The notes beneath the pieces were generated by a model that saw nothing but the letters and a program-made list of their open reading frames with translations, made no database searches and was not told the DNA's origin. A DNA stretch of 64,000 nucleotides from Quillaja saponaria (taxonomy: Eukaryota; Streptophyta; Magnoliopsida; Fabales; Quillajaceae). Numbering within the stretch: the first letter of the stretch is position 1; each line of letters starts with the position of its first letter. Positions 49,901 to 61,959 of this stretch are shown piece by piece. Made by a program: the position numbers and the translations under genes. The stretch is taken from positions 15,787,071 through 15,851,070 of the forward strand of contig CM055618.1 in the NCBI GenBank assembly GCA_029379385.1. Reading direction: 5' to 3'.

Positions 49901-50406
49901 CCAAGATCTTTCTTATCAATTGCTTGTCTGCTATTCAACAACCTCTATTTGGCCATGACGTTGCTGCTGACTATGTGAAAAACCTTGGAGTAATGATTGA
50001 CAATCACATCCGTGTTCTTGTTGACAAAGAAGTCGACGCCATCTTAAGAAGATGTGGCTTGTTGCATAAGATGCAACATTTCTATAACTCAGTTAATAAG
50101 GAGGTGGATAATGCAGCAATTGGGGCTCCATTAGCAGAGCTAGAGGACACAACTACAGCCTCTCTTTCTGAGAGTTTGAAAGCTTTATTTGGGCTTATTT
50201 TGGGAAGTGAGAGTTCTCTGCCTGAATTTGAGCAGATGCAGGTCCCGAAGTTGCGTTCTGAAGCTTGTGTCCGTGTGGCTAGGTCGCTGGCTGAAGCTTA
50301 TGAGCTTATTTACAAAGCCATTATGGATCCCAATAATGGCTATCCAGACCCCAAGTCATTGGCAAGGCACCCCCCAGATCAGATAAGGACTATACTTGGA
50401 ATATGA
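43931..50406 (+). CDS. COG6: Conserved oligomeric Golgi complex subunit 6, 696 aa
   Basis: Subunit of lobe B of the COG tethering complex, which captures retrograde vesicles within the Golgi. Eleven exons: 43931-44155, 44231-44283, 45265-45412, 45521-45628, 45934-46001, 46498-46621, 46827-46973, 47089-47352, 47437-47721, 48998-49144, 49885-50406; 2091 nt, 696 aa. The start [20 protein letters not shown] and the end [19 protein letters not shown] match the plant COG6 pattern. The coiled-coil N-terminal region ([34 protein letters not shown]) precedes the alpha-helical body ([58 protein letters not shown]). All introns are GT-AG and frames join. The intron at 47722-48997 carries a TRIM retroelement. 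Neighbour ABCG14 is divergent, as in Arabidopsis At1g31770/At1g31780. It is peripheral on Golgi membranes and has no membrane segment. Confidence 0.96.
47777..48635 (-). mobile_element. TRIM (miniature LTR retrotransposon) in a COG6 intron
   Basis: Non-coding 859-bp element read on the minus strand, inside the COG6 intron 47722-48997. The right-hand LTR (48488-48635, 148 bp) begins TGTTA and ends TAACA, so it carries short inverted termini. The left-hand copy (47777 to about 47915) is similar but has an 11-bp deletion and a degraded end. Directly next to the right LTR, 48476-48487 reads TAATATCAGAGC on the minus strand, matching the initiator-Met tRNA primer-binding site TGGTATCAGAGC in 10 of 12 bases. 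A polypurine tract AAGGGAGAG (minus strand, 47918-47926) abuts the other LTR. The inner 560 bp encode nothing and contain an imperfect repeat around 'AAAAGAGCAC'. It depends on enzymes from other elements. No target-site duplication was found. Confidence 0.88.
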
Positions 50407-51716
50407 GGGACTATAGAAATGCTCCCTCCACCCCCGAAACTGAAAATGTTTATTAGCTAAAATGATTGTATTTTCTCTGCCTATGGAAGGGGCATATTAG
50501 AATTAGGAATATGAGGCCTACAATGATGGTGCAGCTCTTTCACCTATGAGAAGTGGATATCTTAGTATTGGTGATCTCTACATTGTAGTTGCCGTCTTTT
50601 CGAAAAAGAAAGGCACATGTAGGACTTATTCCTCACATTTCTCAGGCTTCTGAACCTCTACTTACAAGGATGCACCAATAAACAAGACTTAATACCAGAA
50701 GGGACATATTTTTCGAGGTTCTCCCCAAAGTATGCGGATTAATAAAATTTACCATGTGCATGGGATGCAATTTCAAGTTTTTTCGTGTAATTCTATATTT
50801 ACTAGACCAGATATTCTGCATTCATTATTACAATCAGGGATGGTGAGAGGAAAATTTACTATGGGCATGGCCACTGTTGGTAATTTCATTGCATAGTACT
50901 TGAGAGGAAAACCAGGGACGCACTCTTACGTTTAAAGCCCTGTTCACTGAATTGGACTTGTAAGGCTCTAATGAAAGGGTGGTGCCATTTGCGTGCTTGC
51001 CCCATTATTTATACACGACACGGTTACAGTATGTCACAACGAGGTTCATTTGTAACATGTTCTAAGGGGTCGAATTTAAATAAAATTCTCAAACTAAATA
51101 TCAAAACTGTGCACAAAATAATTCACACTATTCTATTATAATTATAAAATTCTCTTTAGGATAATCCATTTGTCTTGTGGCAGTGAATCTTATCGGTAAA
51201 AAGGAGGTTTCCCTTTCGGAGTGGACTATGCTGGCCCATGTGACACACGGCCACTATTGTGTTTTTTTTTTTTTTTTTTTTTTTTTTTCAGTCTCTTTTC
51301 TGACCCCTGTAGTAGTGCTGAAATGGTCTTCTTCCCCAATTTCCCTTCGTTTGCCTACGACCTAAGCGACCACTCCAGTTGTGCATAGACAGAGATCTGT
51401 CTTCTGTTCTGCGTTCTGGGTAAGCTTTGTCTCTCTCTAAATTCACTGATATATTTTTTTTTTTCAAAGTCTAAGTAGCATAGAAATATCGCCATAGCCG
51501 GATCTCCCTCTACAGCTTTTCTGCTCTTACTACTTTAGAAAAAATAAAAATAAAAATAAACAAATTCTTCCAAAATCTCAGTAGGTGCAACCACTCGTCA
51601 CTCTGTTTATCAGAATCAGTATGCAAGGAAATGTTGCACATTCTTCAACTACTCGACGATAACTCTTATCTGAGATTGTTTAATTCTTGTTGCTATTTTT
51701 ACATCATCAACAAAAT
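50407..51716. other. COG6 3' UTR and APY7 promoter/5' UTR
   Basis: Left part is the COG6 3' UTR. A long T run lies at about 51261-51289. A donor-like CTGGGTAAGC at about 51417-51426 suggests a 5'-UTR intron for APY7 that ends before the ATG at 51717; the acceptor is not certain. No other gene. Confidence 0.5.
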
Positions 51717-54700
51717 ATGGTATTTAATAGAATTGCGGGAGTTATATCTGTTGCTTCAAGTCGATTGTCAGCCCCTCAGTCCTCAACTACTGCCCAGCCT
51801 CAGGCTGCGTCTGCTCTTGGTTTTGGTCTCGTTAAATCTGGTTCTCAAAAGAACAATTTTCGGATTTCATCATCTCTCCAAGATCTCTCTTCATATCGTC
51901 AGCTTGATCCTGAAGATGGATATATCGACAATGGAATCAATATGGATGCTACCCATTTGAAGAAGCCTCATCTTTTGCAGAGAGAAGATGTTGGGTCTAG
52001 TTTCTCTAAGGAAAAGGCAATTCAGGGAGCAAACCCATCTGCCCACAAGAAATGGGTTCGAGTGATCATGCTGTTTCTGTGTCTTTTGTTGTTAGCTTTC
52101 CTAATTTATATGATTTTGATGTTTGTTTATTCGTATTGGAATCAAGGATCAAGCAAATTTTCTGTTGTGCTTGATTGTGGGAGCACCGGAACTCGGGTGT
52201 ATGTATACCAGGCATCTATCGAACACAGGAAGGATAGAAGTCTTCCTATAGTTATCAGATCATTAACAGAAGGTCATCGGAGAAAACCTATCTCCCAGAG
52301 TGGACGTGCTTATGATCGAATGGAGACTGAACCTGGATTACATAAGTTGGTGCATAATGTATCTGGTTTGAGAGATGCTATAAAACCACTTGTTAGCTGG
52401 GCAGAAAAGCAAATACCAGAACATGCACATAAGGCTACATCTGTTTTCCTTTATGCCACTGCTGGTGTCCGGAAGCTTCCAAGTGCTGATTCAAAATGGC
52501 TTCTAGACAATGCATGGTCTATACTGCAGACTTCACCTTTCTTGTGCCACAGGAAGTGGGTTAAGATCATTTCTGGCACCGAGGAAGCTTACTATGGATG
52601 GATAGCCCTTAATCATCGCACTGGCATCTTGGGAGCTAAACCAAGAAAAGCAACTTTTGGTTCACTTGATTTGGGTGGCTCATCATTGCAAGTTACATTT
52701 GAAAGCGATCAACAAGTGAAAAAGGAGACTAGCTTAAACCTTAGGATTGGATCAGTTAACCACCATCTTACTGCATATTCTCTCTCAGGATATGGCCTGA
52801 ATGACGCCTTTGGCAAATCTGTTGTTCATCTTTTTAAGAAAACTTTAGGCAATAAGGATCTAGGTAATCAGAAGATAAAACTCAAGCATCCTTGCTTGCT
52901 GTCTGGGTACAAGGAGCAGTACATCTGCTCTCGTTGTTCTTCAAATGACCAAGGAAATGGGAGCCCCATGATTAATGGAAAAAAATTAGGTAAAGGAGGT
53001 GAATCAGGGATTCCGGTGCAGCTTATTGGTGCTCCAAATTGGGAAGAATGCAGTACATTAGCAAAAGTTTCTGTCAATTTGTCTGAGTGGTCCAATCCGA
53101 GTCCATCACTTGATTGTGAGGTGCAACCTTGTGCTCTTCGAGATGATATTCCCCGCCCATATGGCCAGTTTTATGCAATATCTGGGTTTTTTGTGGTGTA
53201 TCGGTTTTTTAACCTGACTTCAGAAGCTACACTTGATGATGTACTAGAAAAGGGTAGGCAGTTTTGTGAGAAAAATTGGGAAGCTGCTAGGAAAAGTGTT
53301 GCTCCTCAGCCCTTTATTGAGCAATACTGCTTTAGGGCACCTTATATTGCATCACTACTGAGAGAGGGCTTGCACATCTCAGATAACCAAATTACCATTG
53401 GTTCTGGAAGTATCACGTGGACACTGGGGGTTGCCTTGTTGGAAGCAGGGAAGGTTTTTTCAACTAAATTTGGGCTTCCCAGTTATGGCTTACTCCAAGT
53501 GAAGATAAATCCTATAATTCTTATACCTATTCTAATTCTTTCATTGCTTCTCCTGGTTTGTGCATTATCATATGTTGGCAATTGGATGCCAAGATTTTTC
53601 CGGAGGCCATATCTTCCCCTTTTCAGGCATAGCAGTGCATCTAGCACTTCTGTTCTTAATATCCCATCTCCTTTCCGGTTCCGTCGGTGGAGTCCAATCA
53701 ATTCAGGTAAGTTGTCTTCTACAAGCTACAATTGGTGCCTGACTTAATAACATTGCGAAAGATATATTATCAGATGAATTTGCCAATGACTTTTTAAACC
53801 ACGAAATACCATTAGTATATATTTTATTCTAACCCTCCAACCTTAGCTATCTTCCTCTGAAATTTTATGTTTACCCTTCCACGTGAAAAGAAAAAAGAAG
53901 AAAAAGGAGGGAAAACTGATCCTAATCTGGATTGGCTTGTGTAACAACTTTTTGTGTGGGAGTTTCCTTGTTAGTTAAAAACAGCCAGGATATCTTTTAA
54001 TACATGCATGAGGACATGACGAATTCTAATTCAGTAGCTAGCCCAGACTGCAATAAACATAATTCACAATTGCAAAACTTAAATACAGAAGGAAGAAGAT
54101 ATGATCAATAATTATAAATTGACAGAGCTCAAGCTTATCTCAAGTTACTGGTGTCCAGAGTAAATTTTAGGAATCTTAACAGTATTTTATGTAAATCATG
54201 ATTTTTACAATTGAGTGTTTCTGGTATGGAATTATATTTGACAATCTGCAAGCAGTTCTTAAGGACGTGGTGCCTTTAAGAATTTTGATTCACTGTGTTC
54301 TGTTTTCCTTCATTCTTCTGGAGTAGTTTTTCACCACTGTAAATTTTAACTGAGGATTAATCCCATCTAGCTTTTCCGCTTTGGAAGGTTCTTTGTTGGT
54401 AGATTAGATGTAACAAGCTGACTGTCAGCTTATCTTAATCTACCTTTTGACATTCTAGCTTACCTGTATTGTCGCTCATGGCCATGACAATGCTTGTCAT
54501 ACTTTTGATTCATTAACTTTTTCACAAGCATCATACTCAATTCAACTAAACCTTAAATCTCAAACTAGTTGGAGTCATCCTTATAAGTATCATAAATGTG
54601 TTAAACTTTATCTAGTTACATTTTTCTTTCAATAACTATGATTAATCTTTTAATCCAAATTGCCTGTCGTATTTTGGCAGATGGAAGAGTAAAGACGCCG

Positions 54701-54991
54701 CTGAGCCCAACAGTTGCAGGTGCCCAACAAAGTCCATTTGGTTTGAGTCATGGGCTTGGTGACAACAACAGTGGCATCCAGTTCACCCAATCTTCCTTAT
54801 ACCCATCAACTAGTACTGGTGTTTCACATAGTTATTCCTCACATAATTTAGGCCAGGCTCAATTTGAGAACAGTAGCAATGGTTCTTTCTGGCCCCCACA
54901 CAGAAGTCAGATGAGTCTTCAAAGCAGGAGATCACAATCTCGTGAAGACCTTAGTTCTTCACTTGCTGAGGCACACTTGGTGAAGGTTTAA
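51717..54991 (+). CDS. APY7: Apyrase 7-like GDA1/CD39 nucleoside phosphatase, 766 aa
   Basis: Membrane-bound nucleoside tri/diphosphatase of the GDA1/CD39 family, predicted to act in the endomembrane lumen; in Arabidopsis, apyrases 6 and 7 affect pollen wall formation. Two exons, 51717-53706 and 54681-54991, phase 1; 766 aa. Start chosen at MVFNRIAGVISVASSRL, which matches the plant APY7 N-terminus; the frame stays open a little upstream. A roughly 112-residue cytosolic head is followed by TM1 at 113-138. Apyrase conserved regions: DCGSTGTR 153-160 (Cys where Ala is more common), YATAGVR 246-252, GTEEAYYGW 287-295, DLGGSSLQ 318-325. TM2 lies at about 599-620 (PIILIPILILSLLLLVCAL). The cytosolic tail is Ser-rich and ends QSRRSQSREDLSSSLAEAHL, a plant APY7 hallmark. 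It is convergent with CCD4, as in At4g19180/At4g19170. Exon 2 was partly copied downstream at 63176. Confidence 0.95.
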
Positions 54992-57062
54992 GGTGTGATC
55001 TTCGAGAAACTTTGGTATGATTGCTCTTACTATCTTCTACAAATTACATTTTTAATAGGTAAAGAAGAGAAAATTATTATTGTCGAGTTTTGGGCTACCA
55101 GTTTAGCTTATAGGCATTCTTTTTGTATCATATGGAATCAACTACAGCTAAGTAATAGGAAAATGACTTATTGTCTCATTGTTGATCGTCCTTTTTACAT
55201 TTTTCTCAACAGTTTTCTTACTTTGTAGGTAAAATAATGAGTCTACATGCATTTCCCCATCGTTGTAAAGCTTAGACTGCGCTTTTATATGAGCAGCACA
55301 TTGTTGTGCTCAGGAACTTTACTCCTGGGAGACTAACTAAACATAAATGATCTTTCAAGTCCTTCTAGTGACTTTTCACTTGATATTGCGTACTTAGTAT
55401 TAAATGATTTCTATGTGTTCGGCATTTCAGAGTTTTCATAGATGACTATGGTTGCCAGAGATGAGCTTGTTAAGCAGCCTCCTTCACAAGTGGCCTAGTA
55501 TTGAGTTGCTATGTAGTCACTTCATTTTGCTGCCTCAATGCATAGTTTTGTTGTGCCCCCATAAGTCTTCTTCAACTAATGCATAGTCAAGCATCACAGG
55601 CTGGCGAAAGCATCTGCTTGATGGATTTGCTATTATCACTGATTCTCACATTTTCTTTGATTACATTTGAGATTTGAGACTAATTGACCATCTCTTTGCT
55701 AGAGTAATCTCCCCCTGCTTGACTAGCAAAATGGTGATAGGATTACTGAGGGAACAGATAACTGATGGGGAGTAATTTTGTACTATAATATACAATCCAC
55801 AGATTATACGTCCAATAAGCTATTGAATTGATTATTGTTGCAAGTAACATCTTTTTCTTTGAAAACTACAAATTTAACTTCAAGTAAGCATTCCTTAACT
55901 ATTGGGGATTAATATACTGTATTTCCATTATGTTACCTTTGTATTGCTTCAGATCCTCAGTCAACCAACAACTCCACTGCCATTAAAGGTAACCTTCTGA
56001 TGACTATATGATTTCCTTAACATCAAATATAAGGGAAGAATGAAATATTAACCATTACCATGTCTTAAACTTAGTCTAATGGGGAAAAGTTAAAGTTGCT
56101 TTACAGAGTTTTCTTTGGTTAGTTTTATGATGACTGAATTCTTTAACCATTTGATTTATTATGCTGAAGCTTTTGCTGTTCATTACTTCATTTCGAATGC
56201 ATGTATATGTATTTTGTGCAAGAGAAGTTGTGGAGGACGAGAGTGTAGGTTACACTTGGTAAACATAGCCAAGTTGAATTGATCGAATTCAAATGAGAAA
56301 AAGGGCCGAATGACAATCATGCGGTGTAAAATCTGTCATTTTCTCACAACTGCTTGTTGTCGTTGAAAATGAGCTGTCATGGCAGGCAGACCCAATAGTC
56401 CCACACTATTTTTTCCTAATTTGGACAAGTGACCACATAAATGGGACGAGTTCTATTCCTACATTAAAATGAAACAGTGGCGTGAATAGTAGCAAATTTC
56501 ATCCAAGTATTTATCCTAAATATACTCAAATACTTTACTATATCTTTTAATGGGTTATTATATATATATATATATTTTATTTTAAAAAAAGGTATAATGG
56601 TTTAACCCATTTGATATACTTAGTTATATGAATAAGATTTTGAAAATATCATTACTTTGTGATTATAAGTTTGTTAATTTTGTTAGTGGTAGTTATCTCT
56701 AAATACAATATAACCATTTTTTGAATTTGAAAAACGCTGAAATTAAAAAACACATGAAAATCTTACTTCACAGTATAAGTACATAGGTTATAACCAACAA
56801 TGTACACATTGTGAGTAGTAACTACCTTATTTAATCTGTATAAACTACAAGGGAGAATATTATATGCACAACCAAAATTGCTAGCTGCACACTACTACTA
56901 TACAGCACCATTTTTAGTATTAAGAGAGAAAAAATATTGAGTGCGCACTTAGCGAAACTAGTAGTGCAACTATGTACAGTATTGGTATGTAGCCCATAGG
57001 CCTTCTGTTCACTGCCACTGATAGTGAAAGAATGGGGACAAGCACGCTCGTCTTCATTGTCA
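54992..57062. other. Convergent 3' region of APY7 and CCD4, source of a segmental duplication
   Basis: Contains the APY7 3' UTR, a candidate 3'-UTR micro-exon (55953-55988), a (TA)n tract near 56562-56575 and the CCD4 3' UTR. Three blocks of it (about 55517-55680, 55905-56135 and 56700-57005) recur in the same order at 63285-64000. The block 56136-56699 is absent from that copy. Confidence 0.7.
55953..55988 (+). other. Candidate 36-bp 3'-UTR micro-exon downstream of APY7
   Basis: Preceded by a pyrimidine-rich acceptor (TTTGTATTGCTTCAG) and followed by a donor (AAAG|GTAACC). The duplicate at 63485-63521 keeps the acceptor (TTCTATTGCTGCAG) and donor (AAAG|GTAACT), although the stretch within the exon changed more. 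It might be a UTR exon of APY7 or of an unannotated transcript. Splicing is inferred only. Confidence 0.35.
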
Positions 57063-58856
57063 TCACTGCTTTCTAAGGTCACTGTCCCTCACAAAAAGTC
57101 CATGAAACCCATAAGGAACTCGCCGGGGAAGTTTCACGGCCGCCACAATGTCAAGCTCAGGCGACTTGGCATCCATCACCAAGAACTTGGATTCCCCTGT
57201 ATTTTCGTCGTGAACATAAGACACCACATACCCATCATCTTCCTCTGCTTCCGGGTTCTCTTGCTCCTTCGCCACAAAGAATGGCTCACCCCCATAACAC
57301 CTTGGCCCGTACATTCGACTAGCCACCGTGCACTCCTTCCGTTCATCCCCTTTTGATATATCAAGCTTCACTACCCCTGAAAATTTGGGCATTGGATCTC
57401 CCACAGCTGCATACACGTATTTGCTCCGTTGCCCAACATATGTTTGATTTATTACCCCAAAGTCGAGATTTCTAGCTGAAATTGGTTGCCTTGATACAAT
57501 TCCAGTTGATAGGTTGATCTTTACCTTCTCTACCAATGCATGGACAAGTTCCAGTCTTTCTAGTGTGTGCTCTATTGATAATATGTTTGGAGCTACTAAC
57601 ACTAAGGAATTTCCCTCATCTTCCTCCCATGCATTAATGGCGTGTATGATGTTGAATCCTGGCACATCGAACCACTTCATTTCAGACTCATCTGTTGCAT
57701 ATCGAGGAATGATTCCGATTTTGCAAACTTTAGATGGGTCTGCGCCCACAGGAGACCCACCCATAATCATGTCCATGGGGTTCATTCCTAATTGGATGTC
57801 TGCAAATACAGCATAATTCTTTGTGATAGCGAAGTCATGGAGGAATGAAGGACTGGTCATTGAGAATATGGGGACGTCTGGTTGTTTTGCTCCATTTGAA
57901 TCAAAACGGAAGTAGGTGAGGAACGGAGGCATTGGACCATAACGGAAAGCAAAAGTCTCACCAGTGTCAGGGTCTATTTTAGGATGGGCAGTCATACTCA
58001 TGAAGAGTTTACCATCAAAATCATCACGACCAAGAGTTTCAATGTCTCCATTGGACGTCAATTTGATGGTGTAAGGAAGGTCAGACTCTCCAAGTGCATA
58101 GAGACGATTGCCAATTAGAGCCAAACTGGTGTTTGCGAGGCCAATGCCATTAGCAGGATTGTATTGACCTGTGAAAACTCTGGCAGCAGAGAGAGCACCG
58201 CGAGCTGCAGACGGAACAAGGCCATTGAAGCCAGAGAAGACATTAGGAAGTAGAGGGTACCCGGCATCATGCTCAATGTTATATTTATAGGTCTTAACGT
58301 AACGGCTGCAGAAGGTGGCTTTGCCTTGAGAGATACGAATTGAGTGAAGCATGCCATCTCCATCAAAGAGATGGTAAGGCCCACGAGGAAGAAATTGTGG
58401 GTTAGGGCCATTGCGAATATAGGCACCATCAAGACATGGTGGTAGTGATCCTTGTATGATTTCACACTCTGTTGGAGGAAGCTCATCAACTGGAGCAAAA
58501 TTCTGGGAAAGCACATGTCTTGGATCCACAGAAGGTCGCAGTGGAGGGTCTATGAATTTGTTGATGATGTCGTCAAATGCATTGAAGATCACTGCTGGTA
58601 TTGACACTTCTGCTTGTTTCTTGAACACTGGTGCTGCTGTTTGTGGAGTACTAGAAGTCTTGTTGGGAAATGAAGGTTCTGCTGGGGTGTTTGATGTTGT
58701 TTTTCTGGTAGGGGTTGGTGTAGGTATTGATGTAGGGGGACTTCTTAAGGTCTGAGTTCTGGGATTTTCTTCAATTCTGACAGATGATACTTTTAAAAGA
58801 GGAGATGCAGAATATGTTGGTGGGTTTGTAGTTAGTATAATGGGTTTGGGGACCAT
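57063..58856 (-). CDS. CCD4: Carotenoid cleavage dioxygenase 4, single exon, 597 aa
   Basis: Plastid non-heme iron dioxygenase that cleaves carotenoids (typically at the 9,10 double bond) to apocarotenoids. It sets carotenoid levels, and hence colour and aroma, in petals, fruits and leaves. Intronless, 597 aa. The start at 58856 was chosen for its strong ACCATGG context; the frame upstream to 58904 has no other ATG. Residues 1-80 are rich in Ser, Thr and Pro, as in plastid transit peptides. The four iron-ligand histidines are all present: H291 (MTAHPKID), H340 (SFLHDFAIT), H405 (NIIHAINAWEEDEG) and H585 (YGFHGLFV). Family landmarks GAYIRNGPNP and FDGDGMLHSI are intact. VP14-type 11,12-cleaving NCED function is unlikely given the overall CCD4 pattern. 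A probable TATA box lies about 85 bp upstream. A duplicate 3' flank at the window's right edge predicts a second copy. Confidence 0.96.
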   Translation of the reverse strand: MVPKPIILTTNPPTYSASPLLKVSSVRIEENPRTQTLRSPPTSIPTPTPTRKTTSNTPAEPSFPNKTSSTPQTAAPVFKKQAEVSIPAVIFNAFDDIINKFIDPPLRPSVDPRHVLSQNFAPVDELPPTECEIIQGSLPPCLDGAYIRNGPNPQFLPRGPYHLFDGDGMLHSIRISQGKATFCSRYVKTYKYNIEHDAGYPLLPNVFSGFNGLVPSAARGALSAARVFTGQYNPANGIGLANTSLALIGNRLYALGESDLPYTIKLTSNGDIETLGRDDFDGKLFMSMTAHPKIDPDTGETFAFRYGPMPPFLTYFRFDSNGAKQPDVPIFSMTSPSFLHDFAITKNYAVFADIQLGMNPMDMIMGGSPVGADPSKVCKIGIIPRYATDESEMKWFDVPGFNIIHAINAWEEDEGNSLVLVAPNILSIEHTLERLELVHALVEKVKINLSTGIVSRQPISARNLDFGVINQTYVGQRSKYVYAAVGDPMPKFSGVVKLDISKGDERKECTVASRMYGPRCYGGEPFFVAKEQENPEAEEDDGYVVSYVHDENTGESKFLVMDAKSPELDIVAAVKLPRRVPYGFHGLFVRDSDLRKQ

Positions 58857-61800
58857 GGTTTCAGAGAAAAGAAGGAGCTTTGGGGTAGAAAAAGCAGGCA
58901 CCAATTGATACTAAGACATCCATGTTGTTACCTCTTGTGATATATTTATGGAAGAGTGGGACTGAGAGGGTGGTAGCCTGAAGGTGAAGCCAAAACAGAT
59001 TCCTAAATAGTATGGTGATTTTCAATTATTTTTTACATTAACTGTGTCTTCTGTTAATAATACCATACAATGAAATCAAGCTTCAGTGACAGAATTCCTT
59101 GTCAAGTGCTATAGCCTTACTCTTAGAATCAATTAATTAGTAATAAAAGTAAGATTCTAACATAATACAGAGGAAGATTTTAAACTCCTCAGTAATATTC
59201 TGGCTCAAGCCACCACAATCCAAAAACATGTTAGAAACTCTACATCACATGTGAGGAGGTGTCAATATTGTAACTCACATTACAAACACAATAAGAATTA
59301 ACATTATATATATAAGTAGATGAAACACTTCTCTTATAATCAAGAAATATCTCTCTGAAGCAATGGTCCGAAAAACTTAGAATAGTTTGGTGTTAGTTTT
59401 AACTCCTTTTTCATCAATTTAATTCACATATTTATTTGCTGATGTATTATTCATTTTGCAACCTCAAAGAATTAGCTTGGTGATAAAGAATGTGTGTTTT
59501 TATTTTTATTAACTTTCTAATTTGAATATTTTTATAAAAATAATAAAAAATAAAATTCTAGTAAATTTTTTAATGTGGTGAATAACCTGCATCTAATAAA
59601 ATATTGCATCCAATATTATTTAGAGAGACACAATCATGAAAAGGAAAGGCAGATATTAACATAGATGATATCACTATACACCACACATAGTGTTCTCCTT
59701 GAATAAAAACCATAAAACTCTTTTGAGGCAGAAAATAGTGCTGAAAGTTGATATTATTTTGGAAGCAATAAATATTGCAGGCCAGCATTGCCAATATTTA
59801 GGATAAAAGAATCATCATATGCTTCCAATTAATGGCAATGCTCTACTCTCTATCTATTTAGTTATTACTTCAATTAGTAAAAATATTAAAATTAAAATTT
59901 TAAAAAATAAATAAATCCATTAAGGTGACTGTCAGATAATTCTATTCTATCTCTCGATCATTCTTTATACACCTCTTGAAGTTATTATTTATTTTTTATC
60001 TTAGTTAAAAAATAAAAAAAAATTATACACATTAATGTAACAAGAATTATACTTATGCCATTTCTTACAAAACTATAAATGAAAATTTATTTTTCATAAA
60101 CTATCAATAACAATATTGTCACTTATACACTCTTTCCTTACACAATAATAAAATATATATATATATATAAACTCAACATGATCAGTAAGTGTATGACAAA
60201 TTTATCAATCTTTTTATAGAAGTTTATCACTGCATGTGTTAACGTTCTGCCACATTTTCATAAATGATTGACTATGTTATTTTATTTTTAAACTTTTTTT
60301 TTTAATATATATATTTTTCATTTCAAGCATTATCTCAAACAGATAAAAGATTTCCATTTTACTCACATATAATTTAGTACAATTCAATAATTTTTTTTTG
60401 TTGAAAAATAGTAAACAGGTGGCTGCAATCCTTAGTGGACTAATTATATATAAATATTATGTTTCTCTCAACCGCTTGGTACCGGGACTTAAGCTCCAAC
60501 TGCCCCACGCGCTCCTTAACTTTATTCTAATAATAAATAAATAAAAATAAATGGGGTCACCTAAGAATTGCAGATAGAACATATATGAATTATCTTATCT
60601 ATTCTATGAATTGAATGAATGAAAAGAAAAGAAAAGGCATGCTTTCATAAATAGATAATGGAGCCTATTGAATAAAATTCAACCACTTAGAAAAATTGGT
60701 AGGGAAAATTGGACCTACCAATTTATCATCCATTTAGAGTTGGACAAAACTATTCTGATATTTTCAATAATAATAGACGCAAGAAAAATAACTAGTTATC
60801 CATTATTACTTTTCCTTTTCATGGTCCTAACATCTCAATGTCTTCAGGTCCACCACACCAATAATCTTCGACTTTGAAGTATCTGAACTAATTCATTGCC
60901 CTATAAATAAATAAAAGATTTTTAAAAAAAATTAATAAATTGAAAAATGTCATTTTCTTGTTATTTAATGATCTAAAATGAATCTAACCAATGACATCCT
61001 GACATGTGTAGTAAAAGAAGTTCTATTATTTTGTAATTTTTTTCACTAAAATTTAGAGACAAGTTCAAGTGAGATATATAGAAAGATGAGGGGAAAATCC
61101 CAATAAATCTTCCAAATATCATTGTCACCTTCAACTCAAACTAATGGCACCAAAAGGCAAAAGAATCCACTCTGAATTATCAGGCACAACTATAAAGTCC
61201 CTGAATTCATTTCCACCTTACATTTGTTAGTCAGTGTCATTGTCTAAATAAGAATAATGGAGATAAGAATCCGCTTCAAACTCGCCCCATTGTCATCCTT
61301 ACATGTGGTTAATCGGCTAACTAGTTCCTAGGATTTTTATAGTAATTGAAACAAAACACTGATGACATTGTATAACCCTTTCAAGACGGAGAGATCCAGA
61401 TAGACATTGCGTAACCCTTTGAAGACACGCCATTAATGACAGAATTTTACACATACTCAAATATAAGGTTTCCTCAAAAATTTAGCAATAGCTTAACCAC
61501 AGTAGGAAGAAACAGTGATATATTTCAACAAACTAAGCAACACACAGAACAAGAAAACCCTGATCTATTTGTGTGTTCTGGATTGTCACCATACTCAAAA
61601 AGAAAAGAAACCAGAATAAGTTCTTGTACTGATCAAGAGCCCACTTGGATACTATTTTGTGATTTTTCACCAGGAAACTACTGGCTTTATTGCCAAGATT
61701 CCTAATATCTAGAATCCAATTGATTTCCCTATAAAGTTTTCATATATTGAACCTATTCTTTGTCCAGGTCATAAGAGTAACACTGATCAGCGTAATGTTG

Positions 61801-61959
61801 CATACCAGAAATTTCTGCGGACAGTGACAAATTTTTGAAGAACTAACAATATAGTATATATATGTCAACTGCAATTATACTAAAATGGGGATTCTATATA
61901 AAAAAAAATGTACCTGTCTGTTAATTCAACCTTTCAGCAATATTACTCTCACAAACAAT
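58857..61959. other. CCD4 promoter and AT-rich intergenic DNA
   Basis: About 58857-59000 is the CCD4 leader and core promoter. The remainder is AT-rich, with a (TA)n tract near 60152-60168. Open frames at 59570, 60668 and 61436 are short and unrecognised. Nothing else could be supported. Confidence 0.5.
58939..58950 (-). promoter_or_regulatory. Probable TATA box of CCD4
   Basis: Reads CATAAATATATC on the minus strand, 83 bp upstream of the chosen ATG. This implies transcription starting near 58910 and a leader of about 55 nt, and so supports the ATG at 58856 rather than any start further upstream. Confidence 0.5.

Noticed and set aside
58857..58904. Longer CCD4 start (16 extra residues, MVPAFSTPK...)
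   Set aside because: The codon at 58904 is TTG, not ATG. The ATG at 58856 has an ideal context and lies a proper distance from the TATA box.
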